From contig OY723310.1 of NCBI GenBank assembly GCA_963210315.1, positions 1,364,001-1,428,000 on the forward strand: a stretch of DNA of 64,000 bases. Direction: 5' to 3'. The notes under the pieces are model-generated. The model saw only the letters and a list, made by a program, of their open reading frames with translations. It was not told the DNA's origin and ran no database searches. Of the stretch, positions 33,713 to 43,316 are shown in pieces. Each line of letters starts with the position of its first letter. The first letter of the stretch is position 1. The translations under genes were made by a program, and so were the position numbers. The DNA comes from Rhynchopus euleeides. Taxonomy: Eukaryota; Euglenozoa; Diplonemea; Diplonemida; Diplonemidae.

Positions 33713-34471
33713 TCAGGGCATTATCGGACATTATCGGACGATTATCGGATGATTATCGGACATTATCGGTCATTATCGGACATCCGATAATCAGTGTTCG
33801 TGTGCGTTGTGGGCACCAGAACACACCCTTTTCCCTTTTTGTCGTCATTTCTGACTCACGAAAAACCTCCCAGACCCCACGCTTGATATTTTTTTTGAGT
33901 TTTAGTGGAGTCGTGCAGCCGCAGCTCATCAGAGCTGCCAGCTGAGTTGCACACTGAGGGTGCACCCGAGGGAGCTCGTCCTGCATCCCCTACCCCCCGC
34001 TCCACCACCGCGTCGCGCGCTTCCGTCGGGACCACCGCGTAGTCAGCGGTACTGGCGCCCTTGTCCTGCAGGTGTCCCTGGGGCGTTGGTTTTCGAAAAT
34101 CCGGCATTGACTAAATAGCCACGGGGATTGTTGTAACACTTTCCGGAGGGGGCCACCAGGGGGGTCTGGGGAGCTTCGCGACCAGACCTGTGGCATGTAT
34201 CTGGAGACTACCTTGTCTTGTGCCTGCGCGATAATGCGGAGTCATATCGGGTGATGGAGACCGGACGGCCCTCAGTAGCCTCAGTAAACTGGACGCAGCA
34301 AGCCCACCCAATCTGGACGCCCGCAAGGAACAGATGCTCACTACTGTCCTTTGGTCGAAGGCTCGCTTGCCAGGGGGTTGTAACAACCCAAACCCTGATC
34401 AGTGCTGGCGCGCTCGACCGGTGCCCGGTCGAATGGATTTTTCAAATATTTTTTTTGGGGGCGGATTTGCT

Positions 34472-34498
34472 GGCTTGGCGCGCTTCGCGCGCCAAGCC
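34472..34498. repeat. Perfect 12-bp-stem hairpin
   Basis: GGCTTGGCGCGC, loop TTC, GCGCGCCAAGCC. Inside element K. Confidence 0.85.
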
Positions 34499-35181
34499 CT
34501 CCCACCATCGAGTCCCGTGCACTTCCCTGCCTGCCACACCACCCCCCTCGGCCCCGTCCCTAGCACCGGGGCATTGTTGGCTGGTGTGCGCGCGGCACGG
34601 GTCATCATCTCCATCGTCGTCGAAAACCAATGACGGGGCCTGTGTTCCTGGGGCGCTGACGAGGCCGAAGGGGTTGACGCCTTGGCTCAGCCCTTGCACG
34701 TTTGGATGAGGGCGTGGTTTTTGACGGAGCGTGAGCCCTCAAGAATGCAGCACAGCTGCACCTGCACTTGCGCCGTGGCTGCCTGTCCCCATCTATTTCA
34801 ATGACTGAATCAGTTTCCAGCCTAGTTCCCATGCTTGGATGCTTGGCTCGTGGTGCACCCTTCGAGGTGGTCCAGAGAATGCAAAGAGGGTCTACATGGG
34901 GGGTCTGGGGGGCGGAGCCCCCCCAGCCGCAGTGAACACCTGTTCCTTGTGGGGTACAGTTTCTGGACTGTGTCCAGCTTCCTGAGGTCGAGTATGGGCC
35001 ACCCCGGGATTTTGGTGCCCCCCCCAGAATTTTTTTGCCCCGGTCGAATGGGGCCGGTCGAATGGTCGAATGGTGGCCCCCAAAACTTTTTCCGGTTGAA
35101 TCGACCACCCCGCGCCAGCACTGACCCTGATCAGGCAGAATATTGGTAACATTTTCTGGTTGAAAAACCCGCCCAAAAAAA

Positions 35182-35255
35182 ATTATCGGATGATTATCGG
35201 ATCCGATAATCGTCCGATAATCATCCGATAATCGTCCGATAATGTATCGGATCCG
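35182..35255. repeat. CCGATAAT cluster, right end of K
   Basis: Inverse of the left ATTATCGG cluster (ATCCGATAATCGTCCGATAA), bordering the right terminus. Confidence 0.75.
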
Positions 35256-35481
35256 ATTCGGATGCACTGTATGCCTAGGGGACGGGGTGGAACCGCTGTC
35301 CGCACCGGCACATCCGCGGGGGTTTCCTCCGCAGCTGCTTTTTGACGCTCTGACGGTCACCGGCATGATGGTGGAATGATGAAATATCTAGGGGGTGGGG
35401 AACCCAGAATGAGTGGAATGATAAATGATGGTTAGCGACCAGCCTGCACAGGGAGGCAGGGAGGAGGGGGGGGGGGGGGTA

Positions 35482-36628
35482 GGGGGGGTCAAATGCCACC
35501 CTTTTACGTGGACAAACACGATTTTTCAAAAAACCGGCGCAGAGGCCCCAAAGCCCCCGTAAACCCTCCAAACCCCCCCAGATCGGTCCGGAAACCCATC
35601 GAACCCCACTTTTCCACCATTCCGGGCACCTCAGGTGCCCGAATTGGGGTACCTAAATTTTGTGCCACCGTTTGGTACCGGACAGTGCCACTGTGTGGGA
35701 GGTTGGAAAAGAAAATGCCCCAACACACCACATCTGAGGGTTGCAATGCATGTTGCTTGCCAACCACGTCATCCGGTGGGTGTCAGGCGCTATGTAGGTG
35801 GCATTAGCCAGGTCTTCGATGAGTTCTGGCTTGTATATGTACCTCCCTGCCACCATGCACCGGGAGGCTGCCTGTAGGTACGGAACAAGTCCAGATGGTC
35901 GTGTGATTCCTGTGCAGCAGTGCTCCACAACCGGGATGTGTTGACAACGACTGTTGCAACACGAGCTGTACATTCCGGGAACACACGAAGTGCGCTGTCG
36001 TGGTACCCATTGTGCCAGAATTGGTAGTTGCTGCGGTCTACTTTGCCTGGCCCAAGAGCACTGGTACTGAACGGTGCAATATGCGTGGCGAGGTGAATGC
36101 AACGGAAGGGCGCAAAGTCAATACAGCTCTCGGATGGCGGGTGGTGGTGCCACTAGTGTGTGACGTTCACTCGAGGATACAACGCATCACAATGAATCAG
36201 CAACCGTGGACCGAGTACAATACGCTCTCTGTGGCTGGTGTGGGGACAAAGGCAGTGCCTGTGCCGCAGGCAGGGAGGTACATATACAAGCCAGAACACA
36301 TCGAAGACCTGGCTCATGCCACCTACATAGCGCCTGACACCCACCGGATGACGTGGTTGGCAAGCAACATGCATTGCAACCCTCAGATGTGGTGTGTTGG
36401 GGCATTTTCTTTTCCAACCTCCCACACAGTGGCACTGTCCGGTACCAAACGGTGGCACAAAATTTAGGTACCCCAATTCGGGCACCTGAGGTGCCCGGAA
36501 TGGTGGAAAAGTGGGGTTCGATGGGTTTCCGGACCGATCTGGGGGGGTTTGGAGGGTTTACGGGGGCTTTGGGGCCTCTGCGCCGGTTTTTTGAAAAATC
36601 GTGTTTGTCACCCCCATTTGACCCCCCC
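35482..36628 (-). mobile_element. Element A, copy 4 (1147 bp), inverted, in poly-G
   Basis: TA at 35480-35481 and 36629-36630, between runs of 14 G and 12 G. The orientation is opposite to copy 3, although the surrounding spacer is the duplicate of the one holding copy 3. Confidence 0.92.
35907..36467 (+). CDS. Longest open frame in element A (186 codons), doubtful
   Basis: Only copy 4 keeps this frame open; at the GTGTGGGGACAAAG run the other copies have one more G and shift. It begins after a stop, without an ATG until 36195, and includes a Cys-rich stretch (CVDNDCCNTSCTFREHTKC) faintly like a disintegrin cysteine pattern but one residue short between two cysteines. The last 70 residues lie in the inverted arm, so the opposite strand encodes the same tail. 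Probably not a working gene. Confidence 0.2.
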   Translation, partial: FLCSSAPQPGCVDNDCCNTSCTFREHTKCAVVVPIVPELVVAAVYFAWPKSTGTERCNMRGEVNATEGRKVNTALGWRVVVPLVCDVHSRIQRITMNQQPWTEYNTLSVAGVGTKAVPVPQAGRYIYKPEHIEDLAHATYIAPDTHRMTWLASNMHCNPQMWCVGAFSFPTSHTVALSGTKRWHKI

Positions 36629-37524
36629 TAGGGGGGGGGGGGCTCCGCTCGACGGAGTTGACGCAGGATCCATTGCCTGAGGCCACCTGAGACAGGAGCA
36701 AGGCAGCACTGATGCTGAGCGGGCGGGTACCGGAGGGTAGTTGGGCGGTGAGGGGGGGACACGAATGTGTCGTGTGAGCCGGGTTGCTCGCTGCGTGTCT
36801 CGGACCCTTTCTGCCATCAGGGCAGGAGCGGAGGGAGGCAGGGCGGGTGTGGGGGTTGGTTGGGTCAAGACATCAACGTAGTTCGGTTGGGCCCCCAAAC
36901 CGTCCATCAAGGAGAGCTGTTTCTCCAACAGTGGGGGTTGGCGAGCCGATGACGAGAGCCTTCAATTCTGCCTTCCTGGACATTCGATGTGGGGGGACTC
37001 AGGAAAATATTATCACGATCATCGCGACTGCTTCACTTCGGCACAAACTGTGTGGTGTTTTGACCAGCTGCCCTTGCTCCTCTACTCGTGATTCAGTCAG
37101 GGTGCATTGCAGTGTCGTTCTTCTTCGTTTTGACAAACAAGCGTGCTGCTCACAGCGGAAGAGTCAGCGTGCCCTGTAACTACAACTGCCGATAGCCCTG
37201 TCAGTGTGTGTGCTATGTGTGACTTGTGGGTCTCTCCCACTGATAGCAGCGCTGAGTCCTCCAGTGCTCTGTACAGTTTGGTAGCAAGTGCAGGTGCGAC
37301 AAGTCATCCCTGCGTGGTGAGGACAGAAGGTGAAGACGGCCATGTCTGCTGTTGGCATCGCAAGTGTGTCAGCGCTCACCACACGCCCCACCTGCATTGT
37401 TGCCTGTGTCTGTTGTGAGGCTCTGCCTCGTCACCACACCCGCCTCCCTTCTGCAGGTATAGGGGCACACCAGGCACAAGGGGGTGGTGGTGGTGACAGT
37501 GAGGCTGGCGGGTGTGCACCTGCA
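36629..37524 (+). promoter_or_regulatory. Upstream region and conserved leader of family gene 4
   Basis: Homologous to 27640-28316, with a different middle (about 36770-37010). The leader carries the same acceptor-like CTTCTGCAG and the GTGAAGACGG donor-like site. No individual promoter motif can be defended. Confidence 0.5.
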
Positions 37525-40500
37525 ATGCCTTTCCCAGACAGGGGCATGGTGCGCGGCATCGCACACAGGACGCTCGAAGGGGGGCTTCCCACGCTTGTGC
37601 TGCTGCTGTCCGTCGCATGCCCTGCCCTGATTGTGTACTACTTCAACAGGGACGCCCCCTACTACACAGTTCGGCACCCGCACGCTGAAACAGTCGGCGT
37701 CTGGGACCCTGCACGCCAGCCGGAGCCGTGGTACGACGAGGGCGATGCCGGCGGGCTGGTGCTGCGGTGCACATGGCTGGAAGGGTACAACATCAGCAGC
37801 AACAGCACTGGCAGCGGCAGCAGCAGCAACAACACCGTCAACAGCAGCAGCAATAGTGCCAGTGGCAGTGACAGTAGCGGAAGCAGCAGCAGCAACAGCG
37901 GGAGCGGGAGCAGCAACATCACCTGTCCCGCGGTGGACATCAGTGGTGTGGGGGACTCCCTGTCTGCCATGCGTGCCACCACAAGGTTTGTGTACCCCGC
38001 AGTGGCAGCAGGGCGCGCCGTCATGCTGGTAGCTGCATTCGGGGCGTGGCCCGACAGGCAGCTGTGGTGGCGTGTGCTGTACGGTGCGCAGGCCACCGTG
38101 GGGCTGTGCTGCACGCTGCTGCTTGCGGTGCTCTTCGCCACAGCCTTCCCCCGCCTGCCGGATGAAGGCCGCAAATCCCTCTGGGTGGTGGCGTGCAACG
38201 TCCCCTCCGTGGTGTGGCTTGCCGTGCGCTTCGAGCTTGTCCTCCATGGAGCCCAGCTGTGCATCCTCCTGGAGAGGGAGATTGCCGGTGTGCTGTACCT
38301 GCTCTTCTGGGTAGCCCACGTCGTCGCTTTCCCTTGGGTGGAGTGCCCCGTCATGGCGGTCAGGGTGTTCTTCTTTTTTATCGATTTGTCCTGGGTAACC
38401 GAGTCGATGTCCTGGGGGAGGCGATACTTCGTCTCCGGCGGGTACGTGATTCTTCATTGGTGCCTCATAGCCATGCTGGCCCAGTTCACGGTGTGGACTC
38501 TGGTGTATCCCACGTGTGGCGGAGGCTTCCTCATGCCGACGTCGCCTGTCAGGATATTCAATGCCATGCACGTCGTCTTGCCGGCATATGCACCCGTCCT
38601 GATGATGCTGTTGCTGCTGAACCCGTGCGAGGAGATGCCTGAATGCGGACCTGTTGTGCCGGCAGAGCTGCAGCGTGTGTGGGACGACGCGGCGTCGGAC
38701 GACTCGAGTGGCTACGGCAGCTGCCCCGAGTGGCCAGAAGAGTGTGGTGTGGCGGACCTGCCGGAGGTGTTGCGCGACGCAGACAGTGTCGGCAGCTACC
38801 GCATTGTGCTGTCGGTGCCGCAGGAGCGCGGGGTGGCCGTGCCGTCGGACGCAACACTCGCGACGCTGCAGCTGCGGGCCTGTGTCGAGGCGGGGGTTGC
38901 GCAGGCGGACCTGTCTGTGGAGGGCGAGAGCAGCGCCACGCTGGGCGACCTGGGGCTGAAGACGGGCAGCACGGTGGAGGTGCAGGTGCCGGCTGGTGCG
39001 CGCACCAGTGCCGCGCATGCCTGCGTTGTGGGTGGGGGTGTGGCGGGTGGCGGGGGCGGTGCCGACACGGAGGACGCTGGTGCCTATCTCCTGTGTGCCC
39101 AGATGCTGCAGCTGCTGCACGCCTACGGGACGCCGCACCTGCAGGATGTCGAGTCCGGGGACCGTTGCGGTGTGGACCTGGTGCTGCACCGCACAGAGGG
39201 GCAGGTGGTGAAGGTGGTGATGCCGAGGGACGCCACGGTGGATCTGCTGCACCTGCGTGCCATGCTTGTGCTGGACGGCCCTGCTGTGCTCGACCCTGAC
39301 GGCAGGCAGCTTGCGAGCGACGTGGCGCCGTCGAGGCGTCTGAGCGAGTGCAGGATCTCGGGCCGCCTGCTGGTGACAAAGGGCGGGGTGTGCAGGTCGC
39401 TGGGAGCGCTGTCGCGTGCCCTGCACATCGGCACGGGTGAGGCGGTGCCTGCAGACTACACGCTGCTGCGGCTGCGTATGGCTGTGCCGCTGCACGTCAG
39501 TGTGACTGACGGGACAACGCTGGGTGCGCTGCGCATGCGCGCGATGCACGCGGCAGGCACCAGCGCGGTGGTGCTGGGGCTGCAGGGCGACAACGACACG
39601 CGCCTCGGGGACCTGCACGTGCAGGAGGGGCAGCGTGTGGAGGTGGGGCTGCCCACGCCTGCCGCCCCCGAGCACCGCTGCACCGCAGCCATGTGGGACA
39701 CCGTCGCAGCCGCCCTCGAGGCACAGACACCCGCAGCCCTGCGGGACGCACCGGACGGGATGCCGCTCGACCTGTGCCTGCCTGGCGGGGAGGTGCTGCC
39801 TGTGCTCGTGTCCGCCGAGGCCACGCTGGGCACGCTGCGCCTCCGTGCAGCACACGCCCTGCAGCTGCGGGGCACGCACGCGGGTGTGCGGCTTGCCCTC
39901 GGCGGGACCACCCTGGCACGCAGCAACGACACGCCGCTGTGTGGGGTGGGGCTGGAGGCGGGTGCCGCTGTGCAGGTGTGTGTGCGCACCCCCGCCCCGG
40001 GCCCACGCAACCCCGCCGCTGCCCAGGCCATGCTGCGGCGTGCGTTGCAGGAGGGCGACGTGCAGGCGGCATGCCTGGCACTGGGCAGGGCACCACCCGC
40101 CAGCCTGCTGGAGCAGCTGCGCTCCCCAAGCGGCACACCCACCGCCGTGTGGTGTGCCGTGCTGCGGTACGCCCTGCTGAAGACAGAGCTGTGCTCTGCT
40201 GCCGCACTCGTGCAGTTGCTCGTGGGCAGCACGGATGGGCTGGGTGCAGTGTGCCTGTCGGGTGTGCTGGAGAGGCCTGGTGTGCTGGATGCGACTCTGA
40301 TGCGCATCGTTGCTTTCCGGGAGTACACCTCCCTGATGCGGTGCCTGCCCAGGTTTGTCGAGAGAGCTGATTTTAGCCACTCGCGTTTTGTCAGTGGTTT
40401 CGTGGGGCGTTCGCAAGACAGAAAGCACTACATCAGCCCGCGCGTGATGTGCAGGGCGCTGAAGCAGACAGGCTGGTGCAGCACACCAGAAGCAGTGGAA

Positions 40501-40911
40501 CAGGCGCAATCTGAGCCCGCCGGAAGTTGCCTCACGCAGGTACTGCTTGCGGATGGGGTGCCTGTGCGTGACCTGCCGCACGTCGTCGCCGCACTGCGCC
40601 AGGTACGTGTGTGGGCAGTGCTGTACACCGCCCTCGCCGCGATCGTCATCATTCTGCAAAGCAGGCTCATGAAGGACACCAACGAGGCAGGTTGGCTCTT
40701 CTTGTGGTTCCTTGTCCCTGCCAGTGTGTGCTGTGGTGTGGAGCTGCTGCCTCTTTGGGTGCGTTGGCTGTTGGCGCACAAGGCACGTGAGCTGTGTGCC
40801 TCACGCAGCGGTGCCAAGGCGCGTCTCCCAGGCAGCCCCAGCACAGAGCTGCAAGACATACCCATTCTGACACACGAATCGTTGGGTGGCTTCCAGGTCA
40901 CCCCATTGTAG
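37525..40911 (+). CDS. Family gene 4: polytopic membrane protein with four ubiquitin-like domains (1128 aa)
   Basis: Intact, and the reference copy for the family: signal anchor, full Ser/Asn-rich loop with several N-x-S/T sites, membrane helices, four ubiquitin-like repeats, two C-terminal helices and the QVTPL tail. Its cassette 1 (38272-38540) is again unlike the others. Its C-terminal part is a mosaic: GVLDATLMRI and IVIILQSRL match copy 1, whereas REYTSLMRCLPRFVERADFS matches copies 2 and 3. Numerous single-residue differences in the ubiquitin-like part (for example AYGTP, MPRDAT, ECRISG) do not disturb the fold. The start is the MPFPDRG methionine, as in the other copies; an in-frame upstream ATG in the leader is not usable in copy 2. 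TAG stop. Confidence 0.85.
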   Translation: MPFPDRGMVRGIAHRTLEGGLPTLVLLLSVACPALIVYYFNRDAPYYTVRHPHAETVGVWDPARQPEPWYDEGDAGGLVLRCTWLEGYNISSNSTGSGSSSNNTVNSSSNSASGSDSSGSSSSNSGSGSSNITCPAVDISGVGDSLSAMRATTRFVYPAVAAGRAVMLVAAFGAWPDRQLWWRVLYGAQATVGLCCTLLLAVLFATAFPRLPDEGRKSLWVVACNVPSVVWLAVRFELVLHGAQLCILLEREIAGVLYLLFWVAHVVAFPWVECPVMAVRVFFFFIDLSWVTESMSWGRRYFVSGGYVILHWCLIAMLAQFTVWTLVYPTCGGGFLMPTSPVRIFNAMHVVLPAYAPVLMMLLLLNPCEEMPECGPVVPAELQRVWDDAASDDSSGYGSCPEWPEECGVADLPEVLRDADSVGSYRIVLSVPQERGVAVPSDATLATLQLRACVEAGVAQADLSVEGESSATLGDLGLKTGSTVEVQVPAGARTSAAHACVVGGGVAGGGGGADTEDAGAYLLCAQMLQLLHAYGTPHLQDVESGDRCGVDLVLHRTEGQVVKVVMPRDATVDLLHLRAMLVLDGPAVLDPDGRQLASDVAPSRRLSECRISGRLLVTKGGVCRSLGALSRALHIGTGEAVPADYTLLRLRMAVPLHVSVTDGTTLGALRMRAMHAAGTSAVVLGLQGDNDTRLGDLHVQEGQRVEVGLPTPAAPEHRCTAAMWDTVAAALEAQTPAALRDAPDGMPLDLCLPGGEVLPVLVSAEATLGTLRLRAAHALQLRGTHAGVRLALGGTTLARSNDTPLCGVGLEAGAAVQVCVRTPAPGPRNPAAAQAMLRRALQEGDVQAACLALGRAPPASLLEQLRSPSGTPTAVWCAVLRYALLKTELCSAAALVQLLVGSTDGLGAVCLSGVLERPGVLDATLMRIVAFREYTSLMRCLPRFVERADFSHSRFVSGFVGRSQDRKHYISPRVMCRALKQTGWCSTPEAVEQAQSEPAGSCLTQVLLADGVPVRDLPHVVAALRQVRVWAVLYTALAAIVIILQSRLMKDTNEAGWLFLWFLVPASVCCGVELLPLWVRWLLAHKARELCASRSGAKARLPGSPSTELQDIPILTHESLGGFQVTPL

Positions 40912-42157
40912 CACCTTCACCACCAGCCCCTTCGATGTTGTGAACCGGACTTCCGGTTCCTGTAGCGATGGACAATCCCAAGTTTTTTATGGTTCGCATG
41001 GTTCGTATCTCAACACCCATTCACACTTTCACTCTGCGTGTGTCATGCACCTGTACTCTCGGTTGTCGCTAGTCGCCGTCTGACCCATTCGATATTGAGG
41101 ACGTGACATGCAGGTGCACCACCAAGAGGACCTGTCGTCTGTTCTCTGTGGGCGACTACATCCCAGCACACTCTCACACCCGTCAGGTTGTGTGTGGTGT
41201 TCTCGCATTCTCCTCCGCTTCCCTCTTGGCAGTCACTCGGTTGTGTTCGTCTGTTCGATTGTTCTTTGTTAACACGATGGGGTCTTTGCCACGCGTGCCG
41301 AAGGGGTGTATCTCGGTGCAGTTCTCCGATCGGCTGTGAGAACCACGCCGAAATCCGCCGAAACTTGCCGTGTCGCCAAGGCCGCCATGCAGTGTCAATT
41401 GGAAACCAGACGGCACGCTACCCATTTCCCAGTTTCCCTTTTTATGCTCGTCTCACGCAGTACTCGCGTGCGCCCCGCTGCGGTTCGTTTGAGCAGCTGT
41501 ACAACCTTGATTGTGACTGCCAGTGATTCATTCTTCTTTGTGTTGTGTCTGCTGATGTGCCACCTTCAAGTTCTCCTCGCTGTGTCTGCAAAGGACACAA
41601 CCCCTCTCGCACAAGGCCGAACGGCACACCCAACCCCGGCAGTCGGACTGCCTCGCCCCCTGAGAATGCAATGTTTTCGGAACCCTTCTACGGGCTACGC
41701 ACAGCCACCACAGGACACAGATGCAAGGCGCAATCATGTGTGTGATTGCAAGGGATGGGACTGCTGCATGGTGCGATATCAACACCCCAACCCCCTCCAC
41801 CCCCTTCCCGCCCTCCCACCTCAGACCCCCCTCGTCACTTTTCAGCAGAACTGTCCCTCCGCCTCGAACACTTCGCCTACCACATATCACCACCACACAC
41901 CCGCCCGTTGTGCACCATTTTGCAGCTCAGTTTTTGCCCGCTTGTGCGCACAGTCGCGAACACCAAGTCTTCTTTGCGACGGGCAGCTCAGTTCTGCTCT
42001 CTTTTCTGGAGAGCTTCGTACAGAAGTGCTGTACAGTGAGCCGCCTTAATTACGGGCGAGAATCAGAAGCCAAGACACACTATCACGATTTGGCAGAGAT
42101 CGAAGGCCCCTGCTGCATTTCTGAGCCAATGCCGCACCCCCCCCCCCCCCCCCCCTA
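40912..42157 (+). repeat. 3' flank type alpha after gene 4
   Basis: Counterpart of 8616-9900, lacking the roughly 155-bp segment of that copy and diverging after about 41770. Ends in a 19-C run (42137-42155) that hosts element A copy 5. No gene. Confidence 0.7.
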
Positions 42158-42323
42158 GGGGGGGTCAAATGCCACCCTTTTACGTGGACAAACACGATTT
42201 TTCAAAAAACCGGCGCAGAGGCCCCAAAGCCCCCGTAAACCCTCCAAACCCCCCCAGATCGGTCCGGAAACCCATCGAACCCCACTTTTCCACCATTCCG
42301 GGCACCTCAGGTGCCCGAATTGG

Positions 42324-43316
42324 TGGTGCCCCTGACGACCCCATATTGCGTAGTTTGTGCGTAGTGAAAAGGGGGGGGGGGGGTCTCATTTTTTGATTTA
42401 CTCAGCCATTCTCTGTCTCTATGCCGGGACCCCAAACTCAAGGAGTTCTTGCTGTTCCGGGGTCAGTGAGGGTGCAGGCGCTTCAGGTGCTGCAGGTTCT
42501 TCAGGTGCTGCAGCGCTGGCAGCCTTCGGTGCGGGTTTCGACGCAGTCTTTGCAGGTCTCTTTGGGGGTGCCCTTTGGCGCGGTGCCTGCTTCAGCTGGT
42601 CGGGTGGAAGCATCAACGCATCATTAAGCGGTGCCTGCTTCAGCTCCTCCGGGTGGAAGCGTCAACGCATCATTAAGGAAGAAGGAAGCACAGTTGCTAC
42701 GCTTTTTTGCAGCTGCAGGAAACGACACCATACCCAACAACAATCCCCAGACCGTCGAGGGAGAGTGGGCGCCTGGATCCCGTGACACAGATCTCTAGTG
42801 CCGTTGTGATCCCCTCGGATAACGTCTCCTGGACGTTGTCAGCGGAGGTTGCCTGTGTGGCGGTGACCTCCGTATACCCCGCGGGATCCAGTGCCAGTAG
42901 CGCCTTCTTCAGCTTTTCGTCGACCCCTCGGCCGACGCTCTCCTTGATGTCAAGGGCCACCTTCAGGGTGGCACCTCGCAGCGCCCTGAAGGCTGTGATC
43001 GTATCATCATTCACAATCTCGAGGGTGTTCTACGCGGCTCCTGGAACTCACTTCCTTCTCAGGTGTTTCTGGGCATGGGGCAACCTTGCCCAGGTGTTTC
43101 TGGAGTCCCGCCCCACATGTCGTGCGTTCTTTCGTACGGTGTATAGTGAGTTCTGGCAATAATTTTTTGCTCGGTCAGCGCAGTGCCTCCAGTCCTGTCT
43201 CAGTAGCCACACAGAAAGGGGGACCAAAAAAAACTGGGGGGGGACCAAAAAGCGAGACCCCCCCCCCAGATTGCGTAGTTTGTGCGTAGTGAAAAAGGGG
43301 TAAATCAGGGGCACCA
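42324..43316. mobile_element. 993-bp element nested in A copy 5, target duplication ATTGG
   Basis: Inverted ends TGGTGCCCCTGA and TCAGGGGCACCA; ATTGG at 42319-42323 and 43317-43321 (6 bp AATTGG if one terminal base is shared). Just inside the ends, ATTGCGTAGTTTGTGCGTAG occurs as a direct repeat (42345 and 43270). The 5-6-bp duplication sets it apart from the TA-flanked elements of this window. It carries a minus-strand coding remnant. Confidence 0.88.
42419..43026 (-). pseudogene. Coding remnant of the nested element
   Basis: Two minus-strand frames. The upstream one (43023 to 42697) is about 109 residues of smooth helical protein (DEKLKKALLALDPAGYTEVT), opening just after an acceptor-like TAG. 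The downstream one (about 42630 to 42419) is Ala/Pro/Lys-rich (PPKRPAKTASKPAPKAAS) and ends SLTPEQQELLEFGVPA. Between them a repeated CTTAATGATGCGTTGA unit is out of frame by one base. No transposase motif; this may be a structural or accessory protein of a defective element. Confidence 0.4.

Larger units (their letters stand above)
32835..35275. mobile_element. Element K (2441 bp), TA duplication
   Basis: Perfect inverted ends GGCATACAGTGCATCCGAAT; TA at 32833-32834 and 35276-35277. Subterminal clusters of ATTATCGG at both ends. The interior includes a region (about 33000-33710) of unknown nature and a foldback-like part (about 34390-35130) ending in CCCTGATCAGTGCTGGCG and its inverse. No transposase recognised. 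Confidence 0.75.

Noticed and set aside
5166..40779. Very long antisense frames over the family genes (up to 1136 codons on the minus strand)
   Set aside because: They mirror the codon bias of the plus-strand genes (GC-rich third positions), are His/Gln/Arg-rich with no domain, and differ in boundaries between copies.
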